The position numbers and the translations under genes are program-made. A stretch of DNA of 64,000 bases from Arthrobacter sp. PM3. Its GTDB lineage: Bacteria > Actinomycetota > Actinomycetes > Actinomycetales > Micrococcaceae. The notes beneath the pieces were generated by a model, which saw only the letters and a program-made list of their open reading frames with translations, was not told where the DNA came from and did not search any database. The DNA is taken from contig NZ_CP022314.1 of NCBI RefSeq assembly GCF_003352915.1, positions 2,258,272 to 2,322,271 on the forward strand, read 5' to 3'. This document shows positions 51,123-63,702 of the stretch, one piece after another (the stretch's first letter is position 1; every line of letters begins with the position of its first letter).

Positions 51123-51941
51123 GTGAATCGCGTGGAACGCAACGAGATGGTCACGCAGCATCTTCCGCTGGTGGGGTATCTCGTCGCAGAATTATGCTCA
51201 AAGGCGTCACACCTTTCCCGCGACGACCTCGCCTCAGCCGGCGCCATTGCCCTGATCACCTCGGCGGATTCCTTCGACCCTGATCTCGGTGTCCCGTTCG
51301 GCGCCTTCGCCCGCCGCCGCATCCTCGGCGCCTTCGCGGACGAGATGCGCGCCAGCGACTGGGCCACCCGCTCGGCCCGCCGCCGCATCAAGGAAACCAT
51401 GTCCGTCCAGGAAACGCTGGCCTCGGCCCTGGGCCGCACGCCCACCGTGGACGAGATCGCCTCCGCCCTGGGCGTCCAGCAAAGCGTCGTCGAGGCCGCG
51501 CTCGCAGACGCCTCCCGCACACTGACGCCCCTCGATGAGGCCGTGGTGGACACCCTGGCCGCGGAAACCCTCTCGCCGGAACATTCCGTGCTCGCGGACG
51601 AACGCCTCCAGTACCTGCGTGCCGCCGTGAAGTCCCTCCCGGAGCGGATGCGCTACGTCGTCGAGGAGATCTACTTCGGTGACAGGACGGTCAAGGACCT
51701 GGCCGCGGAACTCGGATCCACGCACGCCGCCGTGTCCCAGCAGCGGTCCGAGGCCATCCGGCTCATGCGTGACGGGCTGACAGCCCACTACACCGACGAC
51801 CCCGGGCAGCCTTTCGAACCGCAGTCCAGAATTACCCCCCGGCGCCGCAACGATTACCTGGCGCAGCTCTCCGAGGCGACCGCCGGGGGCATCACACGGG
51901 CCATCTTCCCCCAAGGACCGGTCCTGAACGAGGCCGTCTGA
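51123..51941 (+). CDS. fliA: Flagellar sigma factor (sigma-28 / FliA-type)
   Basis: About 272 residues from GTG 51123, placed after GGGGGG (51109-51114). Region 2 is clear: DLASAGAIALITSADSFDPD, GVPFGAFARRRILGAFADEM, RASDWATRSARRRIKE. Region 3 includes LGRTPTVDEIASALGV. Region 4 reads VKSLPERMRYVVEEIYFGDR then TVKDLAAELGSTHAAVSQQR. It presumably reads the five T(A/T)AC-N15-GCCGATAR type promoters of this locus. An in-frame ATG at 51000 would extend it by 41 atypical residues and cover the hairpin at 51077-51093. A weak promoter of the same type (50945-50971) may exist upstream. Confidence 0.88.
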   Translation: MNRVERNEMVTQHLPLVGYLVAELCSKASHLSRDDLASAGAIALITSADSFDPDLGVPFGAFARRRILGAFADEMRASDWATRSARRRIKETMSVQETLASALGRTPTVDEIASALGVQQSVVEAALADASRTLTPLDEAVVDTLAAETLSPEHSVLADERLQYLRAAVKSLPERMRYVVEEIYFGDRTVKDLAAELGSTHAAVSQQRSEAIRLMRDGLTAHYTDDPGQPFEPQSRITPRRRNDYLAQLSEATAGGITRAIFPQGPVLNEAV

Positions 51942-51944
51942 GCG

Positions 51945-53915
51945 TCACGAACCACTGCTTCCGGCCAGCGGCCTGTAGCTGAAGGATATGAGCGTCAGAT
52001 CGCCCCCTGCCGAGACAGCTTTGATGCCCGGCGTCCCGTGGGTGGGGAAGACGAGCGATGTCATGGTCTTTTCCCCGCCGTTGATGAAAACCTCCACCGA
52101 GCAATAGTCGACGAATATCGTCAGCTCCACTTTCCCGTCACGCGGCGGGCTGGCCGCGCGGCGCGATGCCCTGTAGTCCGCACTGAGGCTGGCCGTGCCC
52201 GTCGCGGCGGCGTCGGCATCGCGCGAGATGAACGCCGATTCATCCGCGAAGTCGTATCCGACCGTCGCGAACGTTCGGCTGCCGCTCCCGAGCTCAATTC
52301 TTGCTTCGGACCCGTCGTCGCCCGCCGCGCGCTCAATGGTCATATCGAGGCGGTAGGCGCCGCCCTCCGGAACGGGCAGCTGTCCGGCGCCGTCCGGGGT
52401 CATTCGACGTTCACCGGCCGTTACCGCCGGGCCTTCGAGTGACGTCATGGCGGCCGCCGGTGCCGAGACAAGGGTTGGTTTGCCCCTGACTGTTTCGAGC
52501 CTGATCTCACGCACCAGGGAGTCGGCGCCGCCGTGCCAGTCTACGGTGGGCAGCTGCCGTGCGTAGGCCCAGTTGTTCATCCACCCCATAGCCTGCCGGG
52601 AGTACATCCGCTGGCTTTCGGTGAGCCTGGGATCATCCCAGGTCACAGCGGCGTAGAAATCGGAGCCGGCGTCGAGCCACTGGTGCTGCCCGTCCGATGG
52701 CGTGAAGTGTGTTCCGTCCCACGCACCTGTCCAGTACGCAACGCCCGTGGTGAATCCCTCCGCCGTCCCGTTCGCGCTTGCGGCCAGGACCCAGGTCCGT
52801 CTGGAGGGATCGCCGTCGAGGTCCAGCTGGAACAGTTCCGGGCATTCGAGTGTGCCCAGGCCGGTGCGTTCGACGCCGGATGCGTAGCGCCAGTTCTTCA
52901 GGTCAGGTGAGGTGTAGATGCCGATCTTGTCGCCTTCGGCGAGGGTCATCACCCATTGGCCGCGGGCGTCATCGCGGATGATTTTGGGATCCCGCCAGTC
53001 CGGTTGCCCGGGGTTGTCCATGACCGGGTTCTGTGCATACGCGGTGAAGGAGTATCCGTTGTCGGTGGAGTAGAACAGGGATTGCCGCTGGATGCCCCGG
53101 TCCTGCTGCGTCATGACCGCAATCACGGCCCCTTTGCCGAAGCCGGCCGAGTTGTCTTGGTCAATCACGGTGCTTCCGGTCTCGATATCGCCCAGGCCGT
53201 TCTTGTACTTGGCGATCGCGACCCCCTCGTCCTTCCAGTGCACCAGGTCCGTGCTCGTCAGGTGGTACCACTCCGTGCCGTTCTCGTCCGGGTATCCGGC
53301 GTTGTAGAGGTAGTAGTAGTGCCACACCCCGTCCAGTAGGATGGGACGCTGCGGATCGTTCATCCAGTTCTTCGCGGGCGTGATGTGATAGCTCGGCCGG
53401 AACCCGGATGCGCCGTCGGGCCGGCCGAAAGCTGAAACCTCGGGTGCCGGCGCCGGCCGGGGAACGCCCATATCCGCGAGCATGGACTGGACGGCTTCAG
53501 GCGTCATGCACTCCGGCCGGACAACGTCCGCCGATCCGGCGCGCACCGCCCGGTCCTGCAGGCTGGTGATCACCTCGACGTCGGTTCCAACCCGCGCGGC
53601 TGCCACCCACCCGCCGGCACATTCGATGCTTCGCAGGTCCGTCACGGCGCCGACGGGGATCGGATGCGCCAGTTTTTCAAGCGTTCGGTCACCGCCGCCA
53701 GGCCAATAGGACCCGTACCGTCCGTGGGTTGCCTTGGCCTCAGCCTGCGCTTCGGCGATGCGCAGGAGAGCCTGTTCGGCCTGGGCTGGGGCAACCGGCC
53801 GGGGGCCCGCCGCAGGGACCAGCGCCATCACGGCAAGCACGACCGCCGCTGCTGCTGCCGCCACGATCCAGATGGCCCGCAGTTTCGACGTGCCGGGGCG
53901 GACAAGGTTTTCCAC
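51945..53915 (-). CDS. GH32 fructanase (levanase-like) with N-terminal anchor and pilin-like part
   Basis: The 656-residue protein has one N-terminal membrane segment (IWIVAAAAAAVVLAVMALVP, residues about 14-33). An about 110-residue domain follows that looks like a pseudopilin (QALLRIAEAQAEAKATHGRY). The GH32 five-bladed propeller comes next, with all catalytic motifs: WMNDPQRP (nucleophile D), WRDPKII and ECPELF (acid/base E). A C-terminal GH32 beta-sandwich ends the protein (LTIFVDYCSVEVFINGG). It probably hydrolyses levan or other beta-fructans at the cell surface. It lies 111 bp after levansucrase, beyond a hairpin. Confidence 0.88.
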   Translation of the reverse strand: MENLVRPGTSKLRAIWIVAAAAAAVVLAVMALVPAAGPRPVAPAQAEQALLRIAEAQAEAKATHGRYGSYWPGGGDRTLEKLAHPIPVGAVTDLRSIECAGGWVAAARVGTDVEVITSLQDRAVRAGSADVVRPECMTPEAVQSMLADMGVPRPAPAPEVSAFGRPDGASGFRPSYHITPAKNWMNDPQRPILLDGVWHYYYLYNAGYPDENGTEWYHLTSTDLVHWKDEGVAIAKYKNGLGDIETGSTVIDQDNSAGFGKGAVIAVMTQQDRGIQRQSLFYSTDNGYSFTAYAQNPVMDNPGQPDWRDPKIIRDDARGQWVMTLAEGDKIGIYTSPDLKNWRYASGVERTGLGTLECPELFQLDLDGDPSRRTWVLAASANGTAEGFTTGVAYWTGAWDGTHFTPSDGQHQWLDAGSDFYAAVTWDDPRLTESQRMYSRQAMGWMNNWAYARQLPTVDWHGGADSLVREIRLETVRGKPTLVSAPAAAMTSLEGPAVTAGERRMTPDGAGQLPVPEGGAYRLDMTIERAAGDDGSEARIELGSGSRTFATVGYDFADESAFISRDADAAATGTASLSADYRASRRAASPPRDGKVELTIFVDYCSVEVFINGGEKTMTSLVFPTHGTPGIKAVSAGGDLTLISFSYRPLAGSSGS

Positions 53916-53973
53916 GATTCAACATCCCTGATTCTGGTAGCGCCGCGAAGCTGCCGGACTACCTGTAAAGGAC

Positions 53974-54002
53974 GGAAGCGCCCGGGATTTCCGGGCGCTT
54001 CC
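53974..54002 (-). terminator. Hairpin between levansucrase and fructanase genes
   Basis: A perfect 12-bp stem (GGAAGCGCCCGG and its complement, 53974-53985 with 53991-54002) with a 5-nt loop, 25 bp after the levansucrase stop. It may partly terminate, lowering fructanase expression relative to levansucrase. Confidence 0.75.
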
Positions 54003-54026
54003 CCTTACTGCTGCCTTAAGGCTGAA

Positions 54027-55625
54027 CTACTTGTAGAGTCCGGCACCGCCGACTTTGACGTTCGTGGGCAGGTAGCCGAACGGGCCCAGCCCGTTCTGGC
54101 CAAAGCTGCGGTCAACGGCCGAGACCCCGTTCCGGAAGTTGATCTTCACGGTGGGAGAGAGCGACCCGCCGCGGACACCGTCCACGTTGTCGATGAAGGA
54201 CTGCACCAGTCCGCCGGGCTGCACGTAGTGCGAGTAGGCCTGGAACTGGCGGCCGTTCTGGCGGGGATCCGGACCCTCGGGCGCGTTGGCCGGCATGTTC
54301 AGGTCCGTGGGGGAGGCCAGGGCAAGGCCGCTGTTGTTCATCGGCTGGTAGTCGGACCGGACACCGTCGCCCACGAAACCGTAGACGCCGTCCGGGCCCC
54401 GCATCCCGTCCGCGTAGGTGAACTGGTGGCTGATGGTGAAGAGGTAGTACTTGTTCTTGCCGCCCTCATTCTGGATGAAGATCTGCGGACGCTCGGTCTG
54501 GTCGTTGACACAGTTGGCGGACAGGATCGGGGGCAGGAAGTGCCACTGAGTCAGGTCCTTGTTGTCCGCGACGGCCAGGCCCACGTTGGCGGTCTGGAAC
54601 CACGAGCCGGTTGTGCTGTTCACGGCGCTGGTGGATTCGGCGTGGGGATCGCCTGGCCGGTAGCCCAGGTCCTCGTCCTTGCATTTGTAGTCGCCCCGCT
54701 TGCCGCCGGTGTTGCCTTCGAACACCATGAAGGTCTTGCCGGGCTGCGCCGGGTCTACGAACGTGTAGGGGTCCCGGAAGGCAAAGCCAGGGTTCTGGGC
54801 CTTGTTCTGGTACAGGACGCCGTCCGGCTCCAGAAGCTTGGTGTGTACGAAGCCGTCGAAGCTCACACCGTTCTGGCCAGCGTGGATGTTGCCCAGCGCC
54901 TTGGCGATCACGGCATCCGGGGCGATTCCGCCGCCACCGGCGTTGCGTTCGGCAACGTCGTAGAACGTGGTTGCCGTGTAGAAGACATTGACGTGGTTCC
55001 CCTGCATGAGGCGGGTGGAGCCGGACCATTCGGTGTTGCCGATCGAGGTGTTGTCCAGGAACAGGTGTCCGCCGTAGTTCCACTTGTCCTTGGCCGGGTC
55101 TGCGTTGGTCTTGCGGAAGAAATAGCCGATCCTGGCGTTCCAGTGCCGCTGGTCGAAGCCGTAGCCGGCGTGGCGGTCGGCAACGAGGGAGAAGATGACG
55201 TCCCAGCCCTTGTAGCTGATCTGGTTGGCGTTCTCGTCCGTCAGGGACCAGGTGTCCCAAACCCACACGTCGTCGTTCATGGCGGGGAAATCCTTGGGGA
55301 TTTCCGGCATGGTGACGTTCGGGCTCATGGAATTCTGGCCTGGGGCCACGTTCGTGCTGCTTTGGGCCATGATCTGCTTGGCGTCCGCGCGGGTCCACTT
55401 GGAGGTGAAGGCCGCGGCCGGGTCGAATGCCTGCTGGGTGTGCTTCGTGGGCAGGGGGAAACCGGGCGTCGGAGCCGGCATCTGGTCGCTGCTGGGCGGG
55501 TCCGAGGGCGTGTTGGCCTGCGCGGACGGCACGGCAAGGAAGACGGAGGCCGCCACGGCCGCCGCCAGTGCTGCGGCGACGGAACGCCGCCGCAGCATCG
55601 GGGGTTTATAGGGGTGCTTGTGCAT
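54027..55625 (-). CDS. Levansucrase (GH68)
   Basis: The 532-residue secreted enzyme has a signal peptide (MLRRRSVAAALAAAVAASVF, cleavage near AQANTPS). GH68 catalytic residues are intact: nucleophile D in VWVWDTWSLTDE, the transition-state stabiliser in FAFRDPYTF, and the acid/base E in NDQTERPQIFIQ. It transfers fructose from sucrose to growing levan. The downstream fructanase fits a build-and-use levan system. The ATG at 55625 or an internal one at about 55598 (MLRRRSV) could be the start. A LacI-type operator lies about 255 bp upstream. Confidence 0.93.
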   Translation of the reverse strand: MHKHPYKPPMLRRRSVAAALAAAVAASVFLAVPSAQANTPSDPPSSDQMPAPTPGFPLPTKHTQQAFDPAAAFTSKWTRADAKQIMAQSSTNVAPGQNSMSPNVTMPEIPKDFPAMNDDVWVWDTWSLTDENANQISYKGWDVIFSLVADRHAGYGFDQRHWNARIGYFFRKTNADPAKDKWNYGGHLFLDNTSIGNTEWSGSTRLMQGNHVNVFYTATTFYDVAERNAGGGGIAPDAVIAKALGNIHAGQNGVSFDGFVHTKLLEPDGVLYQNKAQNPGFAFRDPYTFVDPAQPGKTFMVFEGNTGGKRGDYKCKDEDLGYRPGDPHAESTSAVNSTTGSWFQTANVGLAVADNKDLTQWHFLPPILSANCVNDQTERPQIFIQNEGGKNKYYLFTISHQFTYADGMRGPDGVYGFVGDGVRSDYQPMNNSGLALASPTDLNMPANAPEGPDPRQNGRQFQAYSHYVQPGGLVQSFIDNVDGVRGGSLSPTVKINFRNGVSAVDRSFGQNGLGPFGYLPTNVKVGGAGLYK

Positions 55626-56088
55626 TGTTGCTCTTCTCGCGGAGTGAGACCATTCGTGGAAGATGGGCGGGTGCCCTCATTTCCCGAAACTCCGACAGTC
55701 CTCGACAACACTGCGGCGTCATCGAGGACGCCATTGTGTCGAGCAGACGGGGCCTCGGTAGGACCCCGCCTGGTGGCCCGGGAAGGTGATGATTTCCTGG
55801 ACCGATCAAAACCCTAGACAGCCCGGGCGAAGATTCAAATACACATTTCTGCCACCGAAGAGGCTCCTGGCGCGGATCATGTAAGCGCTTGCGCAAATTA
55901 TCGCGCGCGCGTGCCACGCCACGAAGCTCGCGTCAAATGTGTCAAAAATAAATCTGCTTTAATTTTCCGGGCGTCTCATGTTCACGCGTTCGTTGCACCG
56001 TGGCCGCACGTCGTTTGGGATCCGCCGGTTGTGGGGTAGCGTCGGAATCATCCGACCCAACGGTATTCAGACCAATCCAGGAGGATTC
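55626..56088. other. Divergent upstream region of levansucrase and dps
   Basis: 463 bp without a gene. It holds the LacI-type palindrome at 55880-55895, a GC alternation (GCGCGCGCG near 55904) and an AT-rich stretch (AAAAATAAATCTGC near 55945) that is a likely promoter zone for dps. Confidence 0.6.
55880..55895. promoter_or_regulatory. LacI-family type operator upstream of levansucrase
   Basis: TGTAAGCGCTTGCGCA is palindromic around AAGCGCTT, the usual form of LacI/GalR operators. It suggests carbohydrate control of the levan genes. No LacI-type regulator is in the window. Confidence 0.6.
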
Positions 56089-56568
56089 ATGAAGGCAACA
56101 CCCACGCTGACAAGCAACCTGCAGGCCGTGCTAGTGGACCTGATCGAGCTTCACGTCCAGGGCAAGCAGGCGCACTGGAACATCGTCGGGACCAACTTCC
56201 GCGACCTCCACCTGCAGCTGGACGAGATCATCGATGCCGCCCGCGGATTCGCGGACGACCTCGCCGAGCGGATGCGCGCCCTCCACGCGCTGCCGGATGG
56301 GCGCAGCGCCACGGTGTCCAAGTCCACCGCCCTCGCCGAGTTCCCGGCCGGCCTGGTTGACACCAAGGACGCCATCGAGCGGATTGTCGCCGCGCTGGAG
56401 GCTGCCGTCGGCACCATGCGCAAAGTTCACGACGAGGTGGATGAGGAAGACCCCACGACGGCGGATCTGCTGCACGAGTTCATCGGCAGGCTGGAGCAGT
56501 TCGCGTGGCTGGTGAACGCCGAAACCATGAAGCCCACCGCCAAAGTGACCAAGCCTGAGAGCAAGTAG
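56089..56568 (+). CDS. dps: Dps-family DNA-binding ferritin-like protein
   Basis: The 159-residue protein has the Dps ferroxidase region, LHVQGKQAHWNIVGTNFRDL then HLQLDEIIDAARGFADDLAE (His, His, Asp and Glu ligands at the dimer interface). It forms 12-mers that oxidise and store iron and protect DNA. A C-terminal Lys-rich tail (PTAKVTKPESK) could bind DNA. The start follows AGGAGGA exactly (56079-56085). It is followed by a terminator. Confidence 0.95.
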   Translation: MKATPTLTSNLQAVLVDLIELHVQGKQAHWNIVGTNFRDLHLQLDEIIDAARGFADDLAERMRALHALPDGRSATVSKSTALAEFPAGLVDTKDAIERIVAALEAAVGTMRKVHDEVDEEDPTTADLLHEFIGRLEQFAWLVNAETMKPTAKVTKPESK

Positions 56569-56588
56569 GCGGCCACTGCACGGATCAG

Positions 56589-56622
56589 GCGTCCGGCACC
56601 GGGATACCCCGGCGCCGGACGC
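56589..56622 (+). terminator. Terminator after dps
   Basis: Arms GCGTCCGGC (56589-56597) and GCCGGACGC (56614-56622) with further CCGGG/CCCGG pairing inside, 20 bp after the dps stop and followed by TGCGTTTA. It lies between the convergent dps and MFS genes. Confidence 0.8.
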
Positions 56623-56651
56623 TGCGTTTAATGCCCGCCGGCGATCTCCCG

Positions 56652-58226
56652 CTACTTCGCGGTCGGCACCTTCCGCAGCACCGCTGCGGCGAGGACGCAG
56701 GCCCCGGCCATCAGGACCAGGGCGATGGTGGCCGTGATGTGGACGCCGGAGTCGAAGGCCGACCGTGCGGCCGCCGTCACGGCCTCCGCGAGCGGGCCGG
56801 GCAGCGACTGGGCGAGCTCCACCGCGCCGGCCAGGGTCTCCCCGGCCTGGCCCACCGACCCGGCCGGAGCGGCGTCGGACACTTCGGCGGGAAGCCGGAG
56901 GTTGCCCTGGTAGGAGGCCGTCAGGATGGACCCGAGAATTGCCGTGCCCAGCAGGGACCCCACCTCATAGCCGGTCTCGGAGATCGCCGCGGCCGCGCCG
57001 GACTTGTCGGCCGGGGCGGCGCCCAGGATGAGGTCGTTGGAGATTGTCTCCGCAGCCCCCACGCCCAGGCACAGAACCATCAGCGCGCCCAGCAGCAGGG
57101 CCGGGCCGTGGCTGTGGTCCCCGAATGCCACGAGGAAATATCCCGATGCGCTCAGCAGCAGGCCGCCGGCCACGACGAAGCCCGGCCGGACCTTGCGCAC
57201 CAGCGGCACCACCAGCAGGCCCGCGACCACGGTCGCAATGAGGGCCGGGACCATGGCGACGCCGGACGCCGAGGGGGACATGCCTTCCAGCAGTTGCAGG
57301 TGCTGGGCGAGGAACAGGATGAACCCGTTGAAGGAGAACAGCGCCAGGACGTTCGCGATGATGGCCGTGCTGAAGACCCGGTTGCCGAAAAGGCTGAGGT
57401 CCAGCATCGGCGCGGCAGCCGTGCCGCGGGCCAGTGCGTGCTGCCGCCGGACGAAGACGTAGCCCATCAGTAGCCCGGCCCCGATGCTCACGAAGGCCTC
57501 CGGTGCCGGACCGTGGCTGGCCAGGGCCTTGATCCCGTAGACCACCGGCACCATGACCAGCAGCGACAAGACGATGCTGGGCACGTCCACGCGGCCCGGC
57601 TTGGGGTCGCGGGATTCCGGGATCAGGGCCGGACCGAGCAACAGCAGCGGCAGGATGATGGGTACCGCGACCAGCAGGACGGCACCCCACCAGAAGTGCT
57701 CCACAAGCCACCCGCCGGCAATCGGGCCGAGGGCCGCGCCACCGGAGAAACCCGCGGCCCAGATCGCGACGGCCAGCCGGCGCCGGTTGGGCTGCGGAAA
57801 GATGTTCCGGATCAGGGAGAGGGTGGATGGCATGAGCATGGCGCCGAAGAAGCCCAGGCCGGCACGGCCGGCGATCAGCCATTCGGCACTCGGTGCAAAC
57901 GCCGTGGCGGCCGACACCGCGGCGAAGCCCGCCCCGCCGACGAACAGGAGCCGGCGCCGTCCGATCCTGTCGCCGAGGCTGCCCATCGCCACCAGCAGTC
58001 CGGCCAGGACCAGCGGATAGGCGTCAACAATCCACAGCAGTTCCACGCCGGAGGCATCCAGGCTGCGCGCGATGGCCGGCAGCGCGAACGTCAGGGCGGT
58101 GTTGTCCACCGCCACAAGCAGGACGGGGAACATCAGCAGGGCCAACGCCACCCAGTCGCGCCAGGGCGCGCGGGGGCCGATGGCTGCCGGGTTGCCGGCG
58201 GATGCGGTGATCGATGCAGTGCTCAT
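56652..58226 (-). CDS. MFS multidrug exporter (DHA2, 14-helix type)
   Basis: The 524-residue membrane protein opens RDWVALALLMFPVLLVAVDN and TALTFALPAIARSLDASGV, the DHA2 motif of the EmrB/SmvA/QacA type. The MFS loop MGSLGDRIGRRRLLFVGGAG is present in the second loop, and about 14 helices follow. It probably exports drugs or other toxic cations by proton antiport. The ATG at 58226 lies 6 bp from a perfect 28-bp palindrome. The TetR gene is divergent on the other side, a standard repressor-exporter pair. Confidence 0.93.
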   Translation of the reverse strand: MSTASITASAGNPAAIGPRAPWRDWVALALLMFPVLLVAVDNTALTFALPAIARSLDASGVELLWIVDAYPLVLAGLLVAMGSLGDRIGRRRLLFVGGAGFAAVSAATAFAPSAEWLIAGRAGLGFFGAMLMPSTLSLIRNIFPQPNRRRLAVAIWAAGFSGGAALGPIAGGWLVEHFWWGAVLLVAVPIILPLLLLGPALIPESRDPKPGRVDVPSIVLSLLVMVPVVYGIKALASHGPAPEAFVSIGAGLLMGYVFVRRQHALARGTAAAPMLDLSLFGNRVFSTAIIANVLALFSFNGFILFLAQHLQLLEGMSPSASGVAMVPALIATVVAGLLVVPLVRKVRPGFVVAGGLLLSASGYFLVAFGDHSHGPALLLGALMVLCLGVGAAETISNDLILGAAPADKSGAAAAISETGYEVGSLLGTAILGSILTASYQGNLRLPAEVSDAAPAGSVGQAGETLAGAVELAQSLPGPLAEAVTAAARSAFDSGVHITATIALVLMAGACVLAAAVLRKVPTAK

Positions 58227-58232
58227 GAAATA

Positions 58233-58260
58233 TAACTGTACCGTCTGGACGGTACAGTTA
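58233..58260. promoter_or_regulatory. TetR operator between MFS and TetR genes
   Basis: A perfect inverted repeat of 13+2+13 bp, with arms TAACTGTACCGTC and GACGGTACAGTTA around TG. It covers the short divergent promoter region. It is the likely binding site of the adjacent TetR protein. Confidence 0.88.
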
Positions 58261-58286
58261 CGAAATGGCGGTGATGAAATCGGAAA

Positions 58287-58856
58287 ATGCCCGCCACGGC
58301 AGGCATGATGGGAACCATGCCCAGGAAACCCGTGGCCCGCGAGGCCGTCCTCGACGCCTTTGAATCCCTGCTGATCGAGGTGGGGGAGCGCGCTGCCACC
58401 CTCGATGCGGTCGCGCGGCGGGCCGGCGTCTCCAAGGGTGGCCTGCTCTACCATTTCCCGACCAAAGAGGCGATGATCACGGTCCTGCTGGAGCGGCTGG
58501 ACCGGCACCTGGCGGCGGACGTCGCGGCCATGGCCGCCGCGCCGGAGGGGGCGGCGGCGTACTTCATCAAGTCCTCGGTGTGGGCGGACACGCCCATGGA
58601 CCGGGTCTTCGTGGCGGCCACCCGGCTCGCGGAGGTGGCGCACGAGGAAACCCAGCGCCGCTTCGCCGCGGGCCAGGCCAGTTGGCTGGAACTGCTGGCG
58701 GCCGACGTCGGACCGGCCATGGCGAAAGCCGTCCTCTATATGGGGGACGGGCTGTACTTCAACGCCATGCTGGGCCGGGGGCCCGGCGGCCCGCCCGGTG
58801 CGATTGAGGCGGAGGTTGAGAGTCTCCTGGCCGCCGTCGAACGGCTGCGCGACTGA
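58287..58856 (+). CDS. TetR-family transcriptional regulator
   Basis: The 189-residue protein has an N-terminal TetR HTH: AVLDAFESLLIEVGERAATL then DAVARRAGVSKGGLLYHFPT and KEAMITVLLERL. A C-terminal ligand domain follows. It probably represses the divergent exporter and itself through the palindrome at 58233-58260. ATG 58317 (MPRKPVAREAVL) is an equally good start and matches the usual length before the HTH better than 58287. Confidence 0.92.
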   Translation: MPATAGMMGTMPRKPVAREAVLDAFESLLIEVGERAATLDAVARRAGVSKGGLLYHFPTKEAMITVLLERLDRHLAADVAAMAAAPEGAAAYFIKSSVWADTPMDRVFVAATRLAEVAHEETQRRFAAGQASWLELLAADVGPAMAKAVLYMGDGLYFNAMLGRGPGGPPGAIEAEVESLLAAVERLRD

Positions 58857-58993
58857 GGCCGCCGGCACACCGCAGGTAACCCCGGAGCGGCGACGGCCGG
58901 GAGTTTGCGGACGCGCGTCCGGCATAGGACAATGGAGGCTGTGACAGCTGTCACCCCCGAATTAAATTCAAATTGAATACGCCTTTGATCTGC

Positions 58994-59192
58994 GGCGGGA
59001 GAGTCCTGCAAGTAGGTACAAGCAGGCGCCGTAGGAGCAAATCCTCCCCAGGAATCTCTCAGGCCCATGTACCGCCGCGGCAAGGCATCTCTGGAAAGTA
59101 GCAGGCTGTCTTTCGGACATGCTGTGCTCACCGACGGTGCAAGCGGATAAGCGTCCGCGGAAACTCTCAGGTCCAATACAGAGTGGGGAGGA
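58994..59192 (+). promoter_or_regulatory. Tandem glycine riboswitch
   Basis: Two glycine aptamers in a row precede gcvP. Aptamer 1 contains CGGGAGAGTCCTG, GCGCCGTAGGAGCAA and TCTCTCAGGCCCATGTACCG. Aptamer 2 contains CACCGACGGTGCAAGCG, GCGTCCGCGGAAACTCTCAG and a closing TACAGAGTGGGGAGGAACC. These are the conserved parts of the class, which in bacteria raises gcv expression when glycine is high. The following 38 bp lead to the gcvP start. Confidence 0.93.
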
Positions 59193-59230
59193 ACCCGAAT
59201 CACTGTGGCGTACCCTGCGCCGCCTGAGTT

Positions 59231-62092
<2,862 letters not shown>

Positions 62093-62101
62093 GGGTTTCT
62101 G

Positions 62102-63235
<1,134 letters not shown>

Positions 63236-63237
63236 CC

Positions 63238-63291
63238 CGACGCTCCCTCACTTTTCGCAGTGGTTGCGTCGACGCTCCCTCACTTTTCGCA
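63238..63291 (+). repeat. 22-nt direct repeats between gcvT and gcvH
   Basis: Two identical 22-nt copies beginning CGACGCTCCCTCACTTTTCG (63238-63259 and 63270-63291), 32-bp period. They lie within the operon between gcvT and gcvH and are T-rich. They may be members of a genome-wide intergenic repeat family. Confidence 0.9.
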
Positions 63292-63315
63292 CATCAAGAC
63301 TTAAGGAACTAAAAC

Positions 63316-63702
63316 ATGGCAAAAGTTGCCCCCGAACTGCAGTACTCCGACGAGCACGAATGGGTCGCACGGGAGGCCGGCTCCAGCACGGTGTCCATCG
63401 GCATCTCCGCCGTCGCCACCGATGCCCTGGGTGACATCGTGTATGTGGACCTGCCGGAGGTCGGCTCCACCGTGACCGCCGGGGAGACCTGCGGTGAGGT
63501 CGAGTCGACGAAGTCCGTGTCGGACCTGTATGCCCCGGTCACGGGCGAGGTCACGGAGGTCAACGACGCCGTCGTCGCGGACCCGGCGCTGATCAACAGC
63601 GACCCGTACGGTGCCGGCTGGCTGTTCAAGGTCGCCGTGGAGTCCGAGGGCCCGCTGCTCTCGGCCGAGGAATACGCGGCCAAGAATGGCGGCGAACTGT
63701 GA
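63316..63702 (+). CDS. gcvH: Glycine cleavage system H protein
   Basis: The 128-residue lipoyl carrier protein has the lipoyl-Lys context [20 protein letters not shown] (K at about residue 63), the start [18 protein letters not shown] and [20 protein letters not shown]. It shuttles the aminomethyl group between P, T and L proteins. AAGGAAC precedes the ATG. Its stop overlaps the glyA GTG start. Confidence 0.97.
   Translation: MAKVAPELQYSDEHEWVAREAGSSTVSIGISAVATDALGDIVYVDLPEVGSTVTAGETCGEVESTKSVSDLYAPVTGEVTEVNDAVVADPALINSDPYGAGWLFKVAVESEGPLLSAEEYAAKNGGEL

Noticed and set aside
53664..55817. About 700-codon plus-strand open frame opposite levansucrase
   Set aside because: Shadow frame of a clear GH68 gene with all catalytic motifs on the minus strand.
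55902..55912. Alternating GCGCGCGCG tract
   Set aside because: Too short and too expected in this base composition to claim a Z-DNA or regulatory role.
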